Assembly: GCF_028554725.1 (NCBI RefSeq)
Contig: NC_071669.1
Location: 11,804,501 to 11,868,500 of the forward strand
Reading direction: 5' to 3'
Origin: Zeugodacus cucurbitae
Lineage: Eukaryota > Arthropoda > Insecta > Diptera > Tephritidae
Length of the DNA stretch: 64,000 nt
The notes under the pieces were generated by a model that saw nothing but the letters and a program-made list of their open reading frames with translations, was not told where the DNA came from and did no database searches. A program made the position numbers and the translations under genes. This document shows positions 1 through 13,262 of this stretch, piece after piece (position 1 is the first letter of the stretch; each line of letters opens with the position of its first letter).

Positions 1-2978
1 GAAATAGTAAATCCAGCTTCGAGTAGAGCTTATAAACCACAGTTAAATCATCTCCCTGATACCAAAACTAGTAAGAACTGATTATTAAAAACCTTCGCAA
101 GCCCTTCTGCATTTGATATTAGCTAAAGCGCCTAAAGGTATGCTTTGTGAAATCCAAACTATATTATTATTTATGTCAGCTCATAAAAGTATGCAACAAA
201 CGAAGACAAAGCAGAGAGATTACATTGCAGGCAAGTGATGAATATCAAATTGAGGGTGCTCACAACTGTTGTAGGCATAAATCACTCTACTGGCCTCTTT
301 ATAAAAAAAATGTGCACAAAACTCTTCTTTCTCGCTGTGTATATATTTTCGGGCCTTTGCAGCGTTGACCATTTGACATTCAAGACAGCTAGAAAGAAAG
401 CATACAATTAGGGCATAGTGGACAAATTTTAGGTCTAAATATTTATGAGAGTATCTTTGAGTGCCATTTCTGACGCCATTTGGCATAAAATAGAGCAGTA
501 AACAATGGAAATCAAAAGACAACGACAATAATATATATAAATGAGCATATAAGATAAGAAAAAAAGACGAGGGTGAAACCTACAGAAAATATGAAATAAA
601 TAAATCGAGCAGTAAATAGTAAAAGTATTGCACAAATTATGTAGATCTGTAAGCAAATGGATGTAAAGGCAGCGACTTGGAAATCGTAAATATTTAAATT
701 TATGACAAAAGTGTTAAAGTAACCGTGAAATTTATGACAACAACAATGCCGATATAAATTTTTATTACTACCAAAGGCACAGTGATAGAGGCTAAGATAT
801 ATTTTATACATATTTAAATGAAAATAACCAAGGGTCAGTGTAAGCAGTGCGAACGCTGACTACATTAAGGCATTACAAAAAGGTCAAAGTTGAAGTGTGG
901 CACAGTTGTAATGGCCAACGTGGCATGTTAGTTGACACTTGCAACAGGCAAAAGCACTTAAGAGTGCTTGGAGTACAGAGACTGAAATTTGTAAGCCACG
1001 CAAAAAGTTGGAATGAGTATGGTATGCAGGAGTATATATAGAAACATATATATTGCTGCTACAACACCAAAAGTACTGCTGAATATGCATATGTGAGGTG
1101 AAAAGACTAGACTTGCGTCCTGTATATCGCTACTATAACACTACTCTATCTTTCTCACTTATTTACCTCCGCCTTTTCATGCTTCCTTACAAATTTGCAT
1201 ATAACTAAACTGAGCACTATGCTCCTTCACTTCAGCTGCAGCTTTTTAGTCTCGCATTTGACATTCCACAAAATCCATTTAAATATGCACAACTAACGGG
1301 GATAAGTGTACTTTAATTGTTAGAGGATGTGCAACAGATCCTGCCGGTTGTCATGCAAGTAGCTTTTCAAATATGCAACATGCATGCAATTAATGTGTGC
1401 AACAATTGTTTACAGTTGCAATCTGAGCTTGTTTAGATGTAAATAAATATGTATATGAAAACGACGATTATGAGAAACGGACAGTATATTTATATAGAGA
1501 CATTTGTCAGAAGATCTCTTAAGTCCTCCACAGACAAAGTGTTGCTGTTAGAAGCTTTACTGTCGCAGACGAAGAAAATACGAAGAAAAAAAATAGAAAT
1601 AGGTCCGAGCTCGGGTACTCAACACTAGACCGCTTTCGGTTAGATAGCCTGGATTTTACAAGCTCTTCTATGGTCTATGTTTTCGAGGTCCTCTATAGAT
1701 CCTAGCCGGATTCATTGTGGATACTGTTTTCAAGAATTTCTTATGAATGGTTTGAAATGAATAAACCATATATCGACACTTTGAGAGTACTTACATATCC
1801 GGAATGCATAATTTCAATCTATTTCTGACACGAGGCACTAAATATTATGTGTTTTTTGAATAATGCTGATTATCTAGTTAAGCGAAAGTACATTTTTCCA
1901 TATGACGTTGAATGACTTGCTTTATTCGATTGTGTCATTAATTATTGAAACTTGGACTTTTAAACAACTTTTTATAAACCATTCGACAATTTAAAAAAAC
2001 AGATAATATCTTTAAATTCTGTCGTTCTCAATATGTTTCAGATTCTCTAGGGTTTTTTTTCTGATCTGTCATGGTTTTTAATTAAAATTGACTAGATACG
2101 TTCACACAAGCTACCAGACAGCAGAAATGTACAATAAAATAACAACAAAAAAGGCGCATTATTTACATGACAACCATTGAAATCAACCATTCTCTATGGT
2201 CATAGTCAACTAAAAGCTTAAATCACTCATATAAATATTGAAGCCGTTGTCACCATTTACTAATGAGCCATATTAACACCCACACGCAGCATGCCAAACC
2301 ACTTGAACCGTTAAATCAGTTGCATACACCCATTTGAATACAGTTCGAAATGCATGAAAAGCATAAATGACCGACTGAATGCCGGCTGGTGTGAACTCCA
2401 GCAACCAACCAACCAGCCAGCCAAGCGTCGGGCGTCGAGCGCCCATTCATCTGCATGCGAAGCCAGCCAGTTAGACATTCAGTTAGTCATTTATTGCTTT
2501 ATTCAATTTGTATTCATTTAAATTAAAGTCGAAGCATAAAAACGAGTTGGTGATTTTTTCCAGCTGCAGTGCCATTGGTGGCATAGCGTAAAAAGCGCAG
2601 CATGTGGCCGTAACGGCACGCTCGTTACATACAAATACTCGCTGATTCAATTGCAGATATTGCGCATATATGTGTGTGTTCACTTATGTATGTCGAGCTT
2701 TAAACGGTTCATTTGACTACTGAGTTACGATATCATTGCGCATTTCGCTTTTGAAATGCTGGAAAATGCGTTTATACGAAATATCCATGGATATTTGGAA
2801 CGTTTACGGGAGTTTGTACGTTAAATATTGACTGAAGTTGTCATCGTAAAATTTGAAATATACGAGTGTTTGTTTATTAAAACATCGTTAAAACAGAATT
2901 AGTTTCATCAGGGGTTTCCTGATAGTAGAGGGATCGATGTTGGCTGGTATTGCCAAGAAATCTACAAGCTATACGAAT
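1..2978. other. Intergenic, no gene recognised
   Basis: AT-rich DNA with short shadow ORFs only. A GC-richer patch at about 2380-2480 has AACC/AGCC tandem words. Nothing else was recognised. Confidence 0.6.
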
Positions 2979-3075
2979 TCACTTTTTTTATATTTTGTAT
3001 AGTAAATCGATCTAAATCAGCCTTTTAAACGAGCAAAGACCGGTTAATTGATCAATTAGCTCCTGTGTGAAAAGG
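2979..3075 (+). repeat. Dispersed repeat of about 95 bp, copy 1
   Basis: GTAAATCGATCT, a diverged middle, then CGGTTAATT and ATCAATTAGCTCCTGT align with 40952-41048 in the same orientation. The family is unknown. Confidence 0.65.
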
Positions 3076-3284
3076 CTATAGCTATAATAGGTCCATAATT
3101 ATGCTTGGTTTTGTTGTTGAGGATAAAAAGTCAATAAATAAGCTCATATGGATATAAACTAAGATGTATAGCACATCGATTATTACTAGATAGAATATGC
3201 ACTGTAGGTAGAGATCAAAGCTAATTTTTTCATCCAGTAGTGAAAGCTCTGTAAAAGCTTTCTTTGTAATTTTTTTTGTCAATA

Positions 3285-4561
3285 TTAAGGGGACCCCCCA
3301 TTCTCGTTTTCAAAAAATCGATTTTTATACCCTGAACAGGGTATATTAAGTTTGTCACGAAGTTTGTAACACCCAGAAGGAAGCGTCGGATCTACGAACA
3401 AGTCCTTCAGTTTTCAAGATATCGTTTTGAAATTTTGCAGATGTTATTTTCTCTTCAAGAAGCTGCTCATTTGTCGGAACTGCCGATATCGGACCACTAT
3501 ATCATATAGCTGTCATACAAACTGAACGATCGGAATCAAGGGCTTGTATGGAAAACTTCCGCATTTTACTACATATCTTCACGAAATTTGGAATTTAATC
3601 TCCGAAAAAACTGTTCAGATCGGTTCACTATAGCATATAGCTACCATACAAACTGAACGATCAGAATCATGGGCTTGTATGGAAAATTTTCGCATTTTAC
3701 TACAAATCTTCACGAAATTTGGTGTGAGTTATTGTTCATAGAAATAATTTAATCTCCGAAAAAACTGTTCAGATTGGTTCACTATAGCATAGAGCTACCA
3801 TACAAACTGAACGATCACAATCATGGGCTTGTATGGAAAATTTTCGCATTTGACGTTCAGATCGGTTAACTATATAACCTTAATGTTTCTAGCAAACACC
3901 CCGGCTAAAAAGAATTAGTAAAATGTTTTCTTTTTTTACATACTTTTTCTTACGTCTTTAGATTTGCTTAAACACATAGTTACTGAAAAAAATGCACCTG
4001 TGAAGGGTATATTAGCTTCGGTATAGCCGAAGTTAACGTTTTTTCTTGTTTTAATTTAATTCGAACCTATAGCTATTCAAGAATGTTCCGTTAAAATTTC
4101 ATGTCAAAATTCCAAAAACTCTTGAAGATATAGCCGATTTATGGTGGAAGCGTAGGTAGGTTTTATACCCAAGAATTTGCTTCTCAAAACTTTAACGCGT
4201 TTTTCTCGAAACAGTGTTTTTACGACTAGCGCATGATGTTACTCAAAACCTATTAATCCAATCGGTTATAAATTTTAACACGTTAGTCTATATATAGGTA
4301 TGATATGAACTAGGATAAATCAAATCGGTGAAGATCATCTCTACTTTTCAACTTGATTTGTGGCTGAAAAAAAGCGATTTAAAAAAGAAATTTAAAGGTC
4401 CGCCATTTTGTTAAATTTTCTGCGAAATTAATAATCCTAATTCATACCAGAGACAAACATGTACTCTTTCTAATCCTGTTGGAATTTTTGGTTTCAGATG
4501 TTCCAGTACCAGCCCATTGAAAATCGTCGAAATTTGAAATCGTGAATGGGGGTCCTCTTAA
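3285..4561. mobile_element. piggyBac-like MITE with TTAA ends, containing a nested repeat
   Basis: The two ends are inverted copies: TTAAGGGGACCCCCCATTC at 3285 and GAATGGGGGTCCTCTTAA at 4544. The similarity continues inward for about 30 bases. TTAA at both outer edges fits piggyBac-type targeting. There is no transposase ORF. A different dispersed repeat occupies 3325-4053, so the original element was only about 545 bp. Confidence 0.75.
3325..4053. repeat. Dispersed repeat family A, copy 1 (complete)
   Basis: It begins with a perfect hairpin, TATACCCTG-AA-CAGGGTATA (3326-3345), and ends with CTTCGG-TATAG-CCGAAG (4016-4032) followed by a T-rich stretch. Inside, units bounded by GGGCTTGTATGG recur at 3540, 3671 and 3825 (131 and 154 bp apart, the difference being one 23-base block). 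It has no coding capacity. Its transposon class is unknown. Confidence 0.75.
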
Positions 4562-6996
4562 GTTCGGCGAGACTTTGGTGTTTAAGTTAAATATTAAATA
4601 TTGTTGTTTCTATCTTGAAGATCTTTTTCTAATTTTCCAGACCAAAGAAAAGAAGCGCTTCGAGGTCTTCCAAAAAATGTTTTTGAAAATTTTCTCCACC
4701 CAGTTGTGCACATAATGATCCTCAAAACTATGGGGGAGATACAGAAGTCGACTAAGGTCTCTGTTACTATATTCCCAACCAGACTATACGGGCTTCCAGG
4801 TGTAATAGTGGTTAAATTATGATTACTTTTTAGAGTTGTAAGCCATTAAGTCCATAGAGATTAGTCTTTAAGGTAACAACTCAGGAACTACGAACAGCCT
4901 ATGAAAGACAGCCTCAAAATAATACAGTTTCATAGAAAAAAAATAAACAACGAAGAAGCAACACCAAATATTAATCAATATGTTAACCATAATATCAACT
5001 ATAATTTTATGGCAAACAAATTCAAAATAAATTATTGTTTATCATAATTTAACTAATCCAAATTGCTTTATGTAGTAATGACAAAAACAACAATTTGTGT
5101 ATCTCAAATTAAATTTAATAACTCAGCGCAGCGAAAACACCCAAGCCACTAAATATTTAATCGCTTAATTATACGCTGCTGACAAGCCGTTTTAACAAGA
5201 GGTGCACACACATACATAAATATTATCAAAAAAAAACTTTAATAATTTCTCACTAATTTGTAGGCAAAAAGTCGACAACCAAAAGCAACAACAACAACAC
5301 AACATTTACCACATTTGAACCGAAGTTGTTGTTGCTTAGTTGCGTTGTGATTTGATTTGGTTGGTTGAGCTTTGTTGGCGCTCGTGTGGTTCGTTGGTAG
5401 AAATGTATGTATATATATATATTTATTTTGTTTTTGCTGTTGTATATATGTGAGAATATGTGAGAATATTTGCTATAATTTGTTTATTTTTAGCTTCATG
5501 CCTGGCTTGGATTGTTTAATTTTAACTCCATTTCTTTGATGATTAATCGTTTGCAGTTAGTTTAACAAGTACTTGGATATTAAGTAGAGATATGTATATA
5601 GTGGCTTAAGTATATAAGCTTGTCTTATGTTTTTCAACACTATTTTTTGTCAAAGTTTCTTATTCCTCTTCTTACCCTATAGTTTCCCTTCCAGCCTCTA
5701 CAGTTGCTGCTGAAATAAATTTTCTATCATCACCAGCATTCTTACCACCATAATCATTCACCAAAAATCTTATTTCCGCTGTTGGATAATTTTTAAGTTT
5801 TTCTTTTAACTGTTTATTTTAGTTTCTTGTTAAAGAGCGTCAAGTGTTTTTTGCCTTTGACACTAGCACACTGACTCAGCAAGTTCAAAAAGTTAGATTT
5901 TTCTTCAACTGCAGTCCACAACTTGCTGTTATTTGTTGTTGTTTCTAATATTTTTTTTTTTTTCATTTTACATTTTTCTAGTATTTTTTACGAAAATTTG
6001 TTTTTTATTCTTTGCTCACACTTTTGTTGTTTTTTCATTAAAAAAATGTCTTGTTTCACCCTTTTGTTTTTGTTTTAATTTGTGGCTGCTTATTTTTCTC
6101 ACATTTCCATCCTATCACCTTCTCGCGCACTTTGACATGTTACGAAGATTTATGGTTGCCCTCTTCCCCAAAAGCTAGCTGTGGTCAGTCATTTGTTTTG
6201 TTGTTTCTATAGTATTTGTTGTTTTTTTTTGTGAAAAATTTATGCACGAGTGCTTAACTAAACTTTGCTGGTCAACATTAATTTTCTTGTTGAAATTTCT
6301 GCTAAGTGGCGCTGATGGTCACGGCGGATAAAAACTTAGAAAAAAAAAACAACGAAAAAATAATGCTTGTAGAAAAACAGAAATTAATTTAAATAGCATA
6401 GCATAAGAAATAAACTTCTCATCATAGAAATATACGAAAAGTTGGTGAGGACACTGCTGCCTCTACAGACTTCTTATATAAAGCTTTACAATTACAATAT
6501 CGATAACTAGACTATCAGAACTCTAGAACTCTCTCCATCTTTCTAAGTGTTTCACTTTAGTCATGGTATCTTTTCGGTATATTGCAGGCGACAATTCTTT
6601 TAGAATTAATTTTCTTGGCAGTAAGGATATTTAAAGATCGTTTTAAACACAAACTCAGCGATCTTGAGTCAAATTTAATCAGTACAATACTTCATACAAT
6701 TTATATAGTATATGTTTTGGAACCTAATAGCTATATCATTAAAAAAAATTATAACCTTCTGAAATCCCGAGAGAACGATCTTGACTGGAAGAACTAAAAT
6801 CAGATGGCTTCAGCTACAATAACCTTCTAATCAATTGTCAAAGTTAATTTGGAGAGTGAATGGAAGCATCTTAACACCCTCAACTACTCGACGTTCAAAC
6901 CTTTGAAAGATTGAGGTTGGAAAACTTTTAAATTTATATCGCTATAAGACGCCTCAACAGGTTTCCGATAAATTCTGAGTGTTTCTTCAATATATG
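4562..6996. other. Intergenic, low complexity
   Basis: It contains a 12-bp hairpin of AGCAACAACAAC (5284-5295) with GTTGTTGTTGCT (5325-5336), a short TA run near 5402-5425, and a T-rich stretch at 5880-6240. No gene was recognised. Confidence 0.6.
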
Positions 6997-7577
6997 ATTT
7001 TTATACCCTGAATAGGGTATATTAAGTTTGTCACGAAGTTTGTAACACCCAGAAGGAAGCGTCGGAGGCCCTATAAAGTATATATATAAATGATCAGTAT
7101 GTTGTACTGAGTCGATTTAGCCATGTCTGTCTGTCCGTCCGTCTGTCTGTCTGTCTGTCTGTATATATACGAACTAGTCCTTCAGTTTTTAAGATTTCGT
7201 TGTGAAATTTTGAAGATGTTATTTTCTCTTCAAGAAGCTGTTCATTTGTCAGAACTGCCGATATTGGACCACTATATCATATAGCTGCCATACAAACTGA
7301 ACGATCGGAATCAATGGCTTGTATGGAAAACTTCCGCATTTTACTACATATCTTCACGAAATTTGGTGTGAGTTATTGTTCATAGAAATAATTGAATCTC
7401 CGAAAAAAAATCGAATTCAGATCGGTTCACTATAGCATACAGCTACCATACAAACCGAACGATCGGAATCAATGGCTTGTCTGGAAAATTTTCTCATTTG
7501 ACGTGGTATCTTCACGAAATGTGACGTGGATTACTGCTTAAGGTAATAATATAATCTCCGAAGAAATTGTTCAGATC
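6997..7577. repeat. Dispersed repeat family A, copy 2 (truncated)
   Basis: This is the same start as the 3325 copy (TATACCCTG hairpin, then GTTTGTCACGAAG). It retains a 40-base GTCT/GTCC microsatellite (7123-7162) that the first copy lacks. It breaks off at 7577, where a different element begins, and the CTTCGG...CCGAAG end is not found beyond that element. Confidence 0.78.
7123..7162 (+). repeat. (GTCT)n/(GTCC) microsatellite
   Basis: About ten tetranucleotide units lie within family A copy 2. The tract probably expanded within the repeat. Confidence 0.9.
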
Positions 7578-7994
7578 TGATGAGCGATATTTCACTACCG
7601 GTGATTTTTTCACTGTGAAAATCGCATATAGCAACTGCGATTAATTTTTGTAAATAGCAGTGATTTACAATCGCAATAGTAGTTCAGTAATTTGAGTTCG
7701 ATCACATTAGCTATAGAGAAGTTCAGTACTTTTGTGCGATCACAGCACATATAGGAGATCACATATAGGAGATTCGTTCTGTACCAATAGCAGTTCGGAG
7801 AGTAGCAATCACAGTTCTATGACCACAGGAGCAATTTTAGTTGCGATTTCGATAATTAAAAAAAATGTGGAGTACAAGTACTCATAAATTCTTTTTTTTT
7901 TATTGCGATCGCAATAGCAATATAAAATCACAGTGATTTAAAAATAGCAACCACAGAAATCACAGTGATTTAAAAATAGCAATATCGCTCATCA
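7578..7994. mobile_element. Small non-autonomous TIR element, hAT-like
   Basis: The ends are inverted: TGATGAGCGATATT at 7578 and AATATCGCTCATCA at 7981-7994. The interior is rich in AATCACNGTGATT palindromes. It contains a subterminal direct repeat (ATCACAGTGATTTAAAAA at about 7927 and 7960) and a 15-base tandem (ACATATAGGAGATC). It has no ORF. I could not define a target-site duplication, so hAT is a guess from the TIR style. Confidence 0.65.
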
Positions 7995-10439
7995 CTACAT
8001 CACGACATCACACAGACTATTTTGTATTCAAATTTTTCGTTAACTCGATTGTGTGGATGCTCCTGAGTTCCATAAGAATTCTTTCTTCCCTTCAATAAAT
8101 GCTCGAATTTGTCAAAATGCAACCGTGACTTTGAAAAATCTTTGGGGTTTTGAGATAGGTTGAATATGTCTTCTATTTTTTTATTTAATTTAAACTCTTC
8201 ATAAATTTTGATTCATTTTTTAAATAACCGAAATTGAAGTAAAACGAATACAGAAAGCTGCAAGTACGACATTTTTAGCAAAATTACGTTCACTATATTC
8301 TCATTTTAGTAAATATTTTTCCTAATTTACATAGATACCACCTATTGCTTGTTTTTGCAACTCATTTATGCCAGCACTAATATTTTCCATTTTCGCCTAA
8401 CACCTTTTAATAACATTTGTAGCGCTCATAATCACCGTTACATAATTAGCGTGGAATGCTGCAAATAATTAGCAGCTCAATAACAGTTTAAACAATGCCT
8501 AACTAACACCAATAAATGTATATATTTCGACGGCATACGCACATATATAAATAATTTTGTCAAAACAGCAAAAATTTTAGCGCTAAATGCTTTACCATAC
8601 ATAAATATATTCATATAACTTTTGGCATTTAAATACACACTCATATATTTCCCCACATGTATGGTGCTTTACCGCACAGCATGTTGCCAACACGCTCATA
8701 GCTGTTATTGCACGTAATTTAATTAAATTGCTTATACGCAGTGGTGGCGCCGTCAGTGGCTGCTAACGCCAGCAAACAGTGCAACTGTAACACTGAAAGG
8801 CTGCGCTGCGGTGTGGCAGCAGTAAGTTGGGTGGAAATTGTTCCAAAATTTGTTGAAAACAATAACAACAAATTTTAAATCCACAATCATGCATAATAAC
8901 TACAAATTTTCGGGGCTTTAGTAAGTTCTTTGGTTGGCAGATTACTTTTGTTATTACATATTTTCGGGTAATTTATATAGAACAGTGGAGAGATGAGTTT
9001 TAAACAAGGAAAAGAGAAAAATATATTCACCCAAAGCTCTAGTAACACCCATATTTGCTAGCTTTCGGGGTACATCCTCAATAATTGATTCGAAGAGGGA
9101 ATCTAATAGAAACGTTTGGTTAGAACAGACCAAAGCCCTAAACACAGGAAGGAAAGGAGCAGAAATCTTTAAAAGTAAAAGCAGAGCGCTGAAAAGATGT
9201 TGTTGTTGATGTTGTTAGTTTCTTAATGGAAGGCTCAGCTAAGGCCTCCTTACGTTCGTTCAGCTCACAGAAGATAAATTTGAGAACTGATTTCATATTC
9301 ACCATGTATGATTTCTTGCTCAACGAGAAGACGGAGAGACAACGAATTTGATGAAACAAAAAATAGTTGCTTGAGCTGCACTTTTTTGTCGTCTTCATTC
9401 ATAATGCTTACGTCAGTAGGAGTAGTGCAAATGATTGCTGTTTCGAATGGCTCTTTCATCTCATTAGAGTATCAATAACTAGGATTACTCAATTAATATT
9501 CTGTAAGTATACGCTATAATGACGTCATTACTGTAATAATTGAATCACTTTAATAGGGTGAGGGCTTTGGCTTTTGAGTGGCCTTAAGGTTTAAGTAGAG
9601 ATCTGTTAGAGTTCATAGCTATAGATTACAGTTCATAGATCAAAGAAAGCTCTAAATGCCAGATTTAGAAACTCATCAGCATGCCTGGACAAGTCTTTTA
9701 GTTCTGTTAAGATATGGATTGAGCAAAATGAGATAAAATCTTTTCGAACTAGGCATGAATAAATTGAACTTAAGCTTACCAAACATTTCTTTTCGACCCA
9801 TGAACCGTCGAAGGAATTTGAGTGCAGTTTTCGTTGGTTATTTCTAAATCAGCCATTCTAAGTAAAATCTGTAAAATGAATTTTGAAGTGATTTTCGAAT
9901 CTATAGGTATTTTAAGTATAAAATATGTTTAATTAAATACTAAATAATTACAGAACCATTTCTTAAATTCCGTTGCAATCAAAATTTCATTGCAATTTTA
10001 AAGCTTTTGTAATTGCCACATAAAGTTGATACGATTTGTTATTGTTTTTGTTACAGAATTGAAAAATTTGCTGCATGCATTAAATTAAAATAGCAAAACA
10101 CTTTAAACTTTTTGCCAAAACATAATTAAATGTTAGACAGTTTACAGTTCTAATGCGTTTCTGTTGTTGTCACAAAGTTGTTTGTTTGTGTTGTTGTCAG
10201 CGATTTGTGTAATTAGTATGATCATGTACATATGTACATAACATACCGTTATTTTATTAGTATTGCAAATATGTAGTTAAACAATTGTAAGCGATTATTG
10301 TTCCATTTGTCTCTCTTCCTCTCTCTCTATTTCTGTTCGTATAGTACTTTAACAACTGCCTGTGGATAAATAGAGTGCGTACAACTTTCATTGTAATTAA
10401 TTTTGTGGCTGTTACGGCATGATGCTACATATAGTCATT

Positions 10440-10525
10440 TTGGATAAATACATATGCCTATACATATGTGTATATGTATACATATATATATGTGTGTATG
10501 TGTATATATGTACATATGTTTGCCT
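10440..10525. repeat. TA/TG/CATA-rich microsatellite tract
   Basis: Alternating purine-pyrimidine sequence built from ATACATATG, GTGTATATG and TATATATATG words. Confidence 0.85.
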
Positions 10526-10827
10526 GAAAGTGGCTATATTTAATTGCTTCATGCGCACGAATGCTCATTAAGTCGTATAGCCACGCGGAATAAATGTGAT
10601 TTCCATGCAATTGATGGTAAATGCTTTTGGCAGTTGATTTTGTTGTGAAAAAAAAAATTTAATTAAGTATCATATGTAACCACTAATTTAAAAGCTGCTT
10701 TTCATAAAAACATATATTTGAATTTAATTTTTTAATTTTTCTATAATTGTTAGAGTATTTTTTCCATATTTTTTTTTAACGAATTAGTTTAAATTAAGAA
10801 TTTAATTTTAATTAAAAAAATATTTCT

Positions 10828-11160
10828 TTGACAAAAAGTTATATTTATTTGTTATGCAATATTTTTTTCAACTTAATATATTTTAATCATCACAGTTGAG
10901 TTTTTATCGCATCATCTTCTCCAAATACTAAACCTTTTGAAGGTTATAAATATATATATATTTTTTTAATATTTTTAATGGAAATTTTTAATGAAAATAA
11001 TTTTTTTTTTCGACAAAAAACATTTTTGATTTTTTATGCAACTCTTTTTCTAGCTAGATATATTCTAATATCGTAGTTCAATTTTTTCCTATACTATCCT
11101 GCAAATACTAAACATGTCGAAGGTTATGAATATATAATTTATTTTAATAAGTATATTATT
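10828..11160. repeat. Diverged tandem duplication, unit about 182 bp
   Basis: Blocks repeat in order at about 182-base spacing: GACAAAAA, TTATGCAA, TATATTNTAAT, CAAATACTAAAC, TCGAAGGTTAT/TTGAAGGTTAT, then a TA-rich stretch. It is AT-rich with no ORF. Confidence 0.7.
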
Positions 11161-13192
11161 GAACGTAAATCTCCCACAATTCAATTAATTCAATTTTCTT
11201 CGAAGAAATGATTTTTTAACTTCACATAATTCGAACTGTCGAACAGCAAAAATTTTTACTCGGTCGAAATAACCCTTTTGGATCTAAATCTCCTTTTTGG
11301 CATAGGGAGTAATTCTGGTTTTGCTCAGTTCTAATATTATAATAGGAACCATATCTATTGATATACATATTATATATATTACCAGTTTTACTGAAACAGC
11401 TATACAATATGTCTAGATGTGGTTGGCAGATTACATGTATAATGTATGTGTATGTATATAAATCCTATAGGTAGAAGACGAGCAAATGATGTTCCGATCA
11501 TCTAAAAACTAAAAGAAAACCCAAACTTTCTATATAAACTGAACCCTCAGCTCATATGCCTATAAACTCTACTAGTACCTCATGTGGTTTTATTCTTTAG
11601 ACATTCCGATCCGAATAATTTCAGCGATAGACCTTGAGAATACGAGTATATTGATATTGAGGGTTCATAGTCCTATACATATACTTATAGACTTATAGGT
11701 ATCACAGAATCGAAGTTGATCACATCTAGTACTGGTTTATCTTTGCGACGGAAACCTTTTATACAGAGTTGTTTTTAAAATATTTAACATTATTTGACAG
11801 TTAGTAGACATACTTTCACCTTCTTCGAGGCTTTATATTTATTATTTTAAAACTGACCTTTAGGAAATATCTGGAAACATACCCGAGTACAGTAAGACTC
11901 TTATTCACTGTAATAGTTCTGTCGTATCGGAGGTCAACCATAATCGCATAGCTATAATTTTTACGGAAATTAATTGGTTTGTCTCTAAAAGGGAATATCC
12001 AGCAGACTTCAGATTTGACTTCTTTTATAGACTTCATTTCTTTCTTAAGATTCGATGGTACAAGGTCCCACGACAATTGGCTCTGTATTTCTCAAACGAA
12101 TATGGAATTTAACCGGCCAAAATCATTCGACTTAACAGAACTCCTCCAAATTATTTGGTTTTCACATATTCTGTTTCTACTACAACAACAATAAACAGAG
12201 GAAATTTAAAGGTTGCATCTCTCCACATCTCTCAAGTTATGGCCAGCAGCCGAATATATCAAATAGCCAAATGTCGAGCAAAATCCGTTAAAAAGTCAGA
12301 AACTAAACGTATAACAATAACAATCTACAAACACAAGCAACCCCAGTGATAAATGCCTGCACAGTTGGACATTCTGTAAGTTCCATTGTCATTTCCTCTG
12401 TTGCCATATCGGACATTTGGTGGAATTTTTATCTGCATCTTAACGGAACTTCTTCTTAATACCATTTCTTATAATTTATTCTCTTCTTCATTTATATTGC
12501 AACTGTATACACTTGGCTTATTTCCGTTTCCTTTGTAAATTATGCAACTTCCTTTGACTCCACACTCATAGTATAATAGCTATTTTAGCACCACTACAGC
12601 GGCCTTCTCTTACTGCCTGTCATGTCAAGGAACGCTGATGCATCACTAGGCGGGAGAAAAAAATGTTGGTCACGCACACACAGATGTACACTGCATGAAC
12701 GTTGAGTTTGGCTCGAAGTGCCGCAGGATTGCAGGCATTTTGTGCGCCACACTTACTGACCTCTTCGCCAACACGAGCACATTGAAGGTTGGTTGGTTAG
12801 ATGCTTTGTTGGTCGGTTGGACGGTCGGTCGGTTGTTTGGTTTAGCTGGCTGCTTGCCATATTGCCAATTGAAGCGAAAAAGCGCATTTGCTTCCACTGC
12901 ACCAGTGGCCCACACTTGGCAGCTGTCACACTGGTTTCACACTCCTGCAGACTCCTACCTCTCCATCCACCTCTCCAATCTCACATTGGTGCCAGTTCGC
13001 TGCGCAATCAAGTGAGTGCCAAGGAAATTACAGAAATTGAAATAATTGAGATGATGATGATGTCGAGTTGCGTAAACGTTCGTCCGTCGCTGTCGGTTCG
13101 TCATGTGGTTGCCTTCGACTCTTTTTTTTCCTGTTTCTCAGCTCTGACTGCGGTTTTATGGACATTGCATTGCTTGTAGCTGGCGCTTTTCT

Positions 13193-13262
13193 CGCTTTTT
13201 ACGGCCCGCTATAAAGAGCAGCTCTCGGGCAGCGCCGCAGTGTTAAATGAAGCTGAAAACAT
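13193..13262 (+). promoter_or_regulatory. Possible TATA promoter (weak)
   Basis: GCTATAAAGAGC at about 13210 is followed, roughly 30 bases later, by GCAGTGTT, a loose initiator match. It sits at the 3' edge of a GC-richer block. No ORF follows, so a transcript here would be non-coding or have a distant exon. Confidence 0.2.

Noticed and set aside
5933..6178. Phe/Leu-rich frame resembling a membrane protein
   Set aside because: It is the translation of a poly-T stretch, so the hydrophobicity is an artefact.
7123..7162. Short regular repeats that could suggest a CRISPR-like array
   Set aside because: It is a simple GTCT microsatellite without spacers, in a eukaryotic genome.
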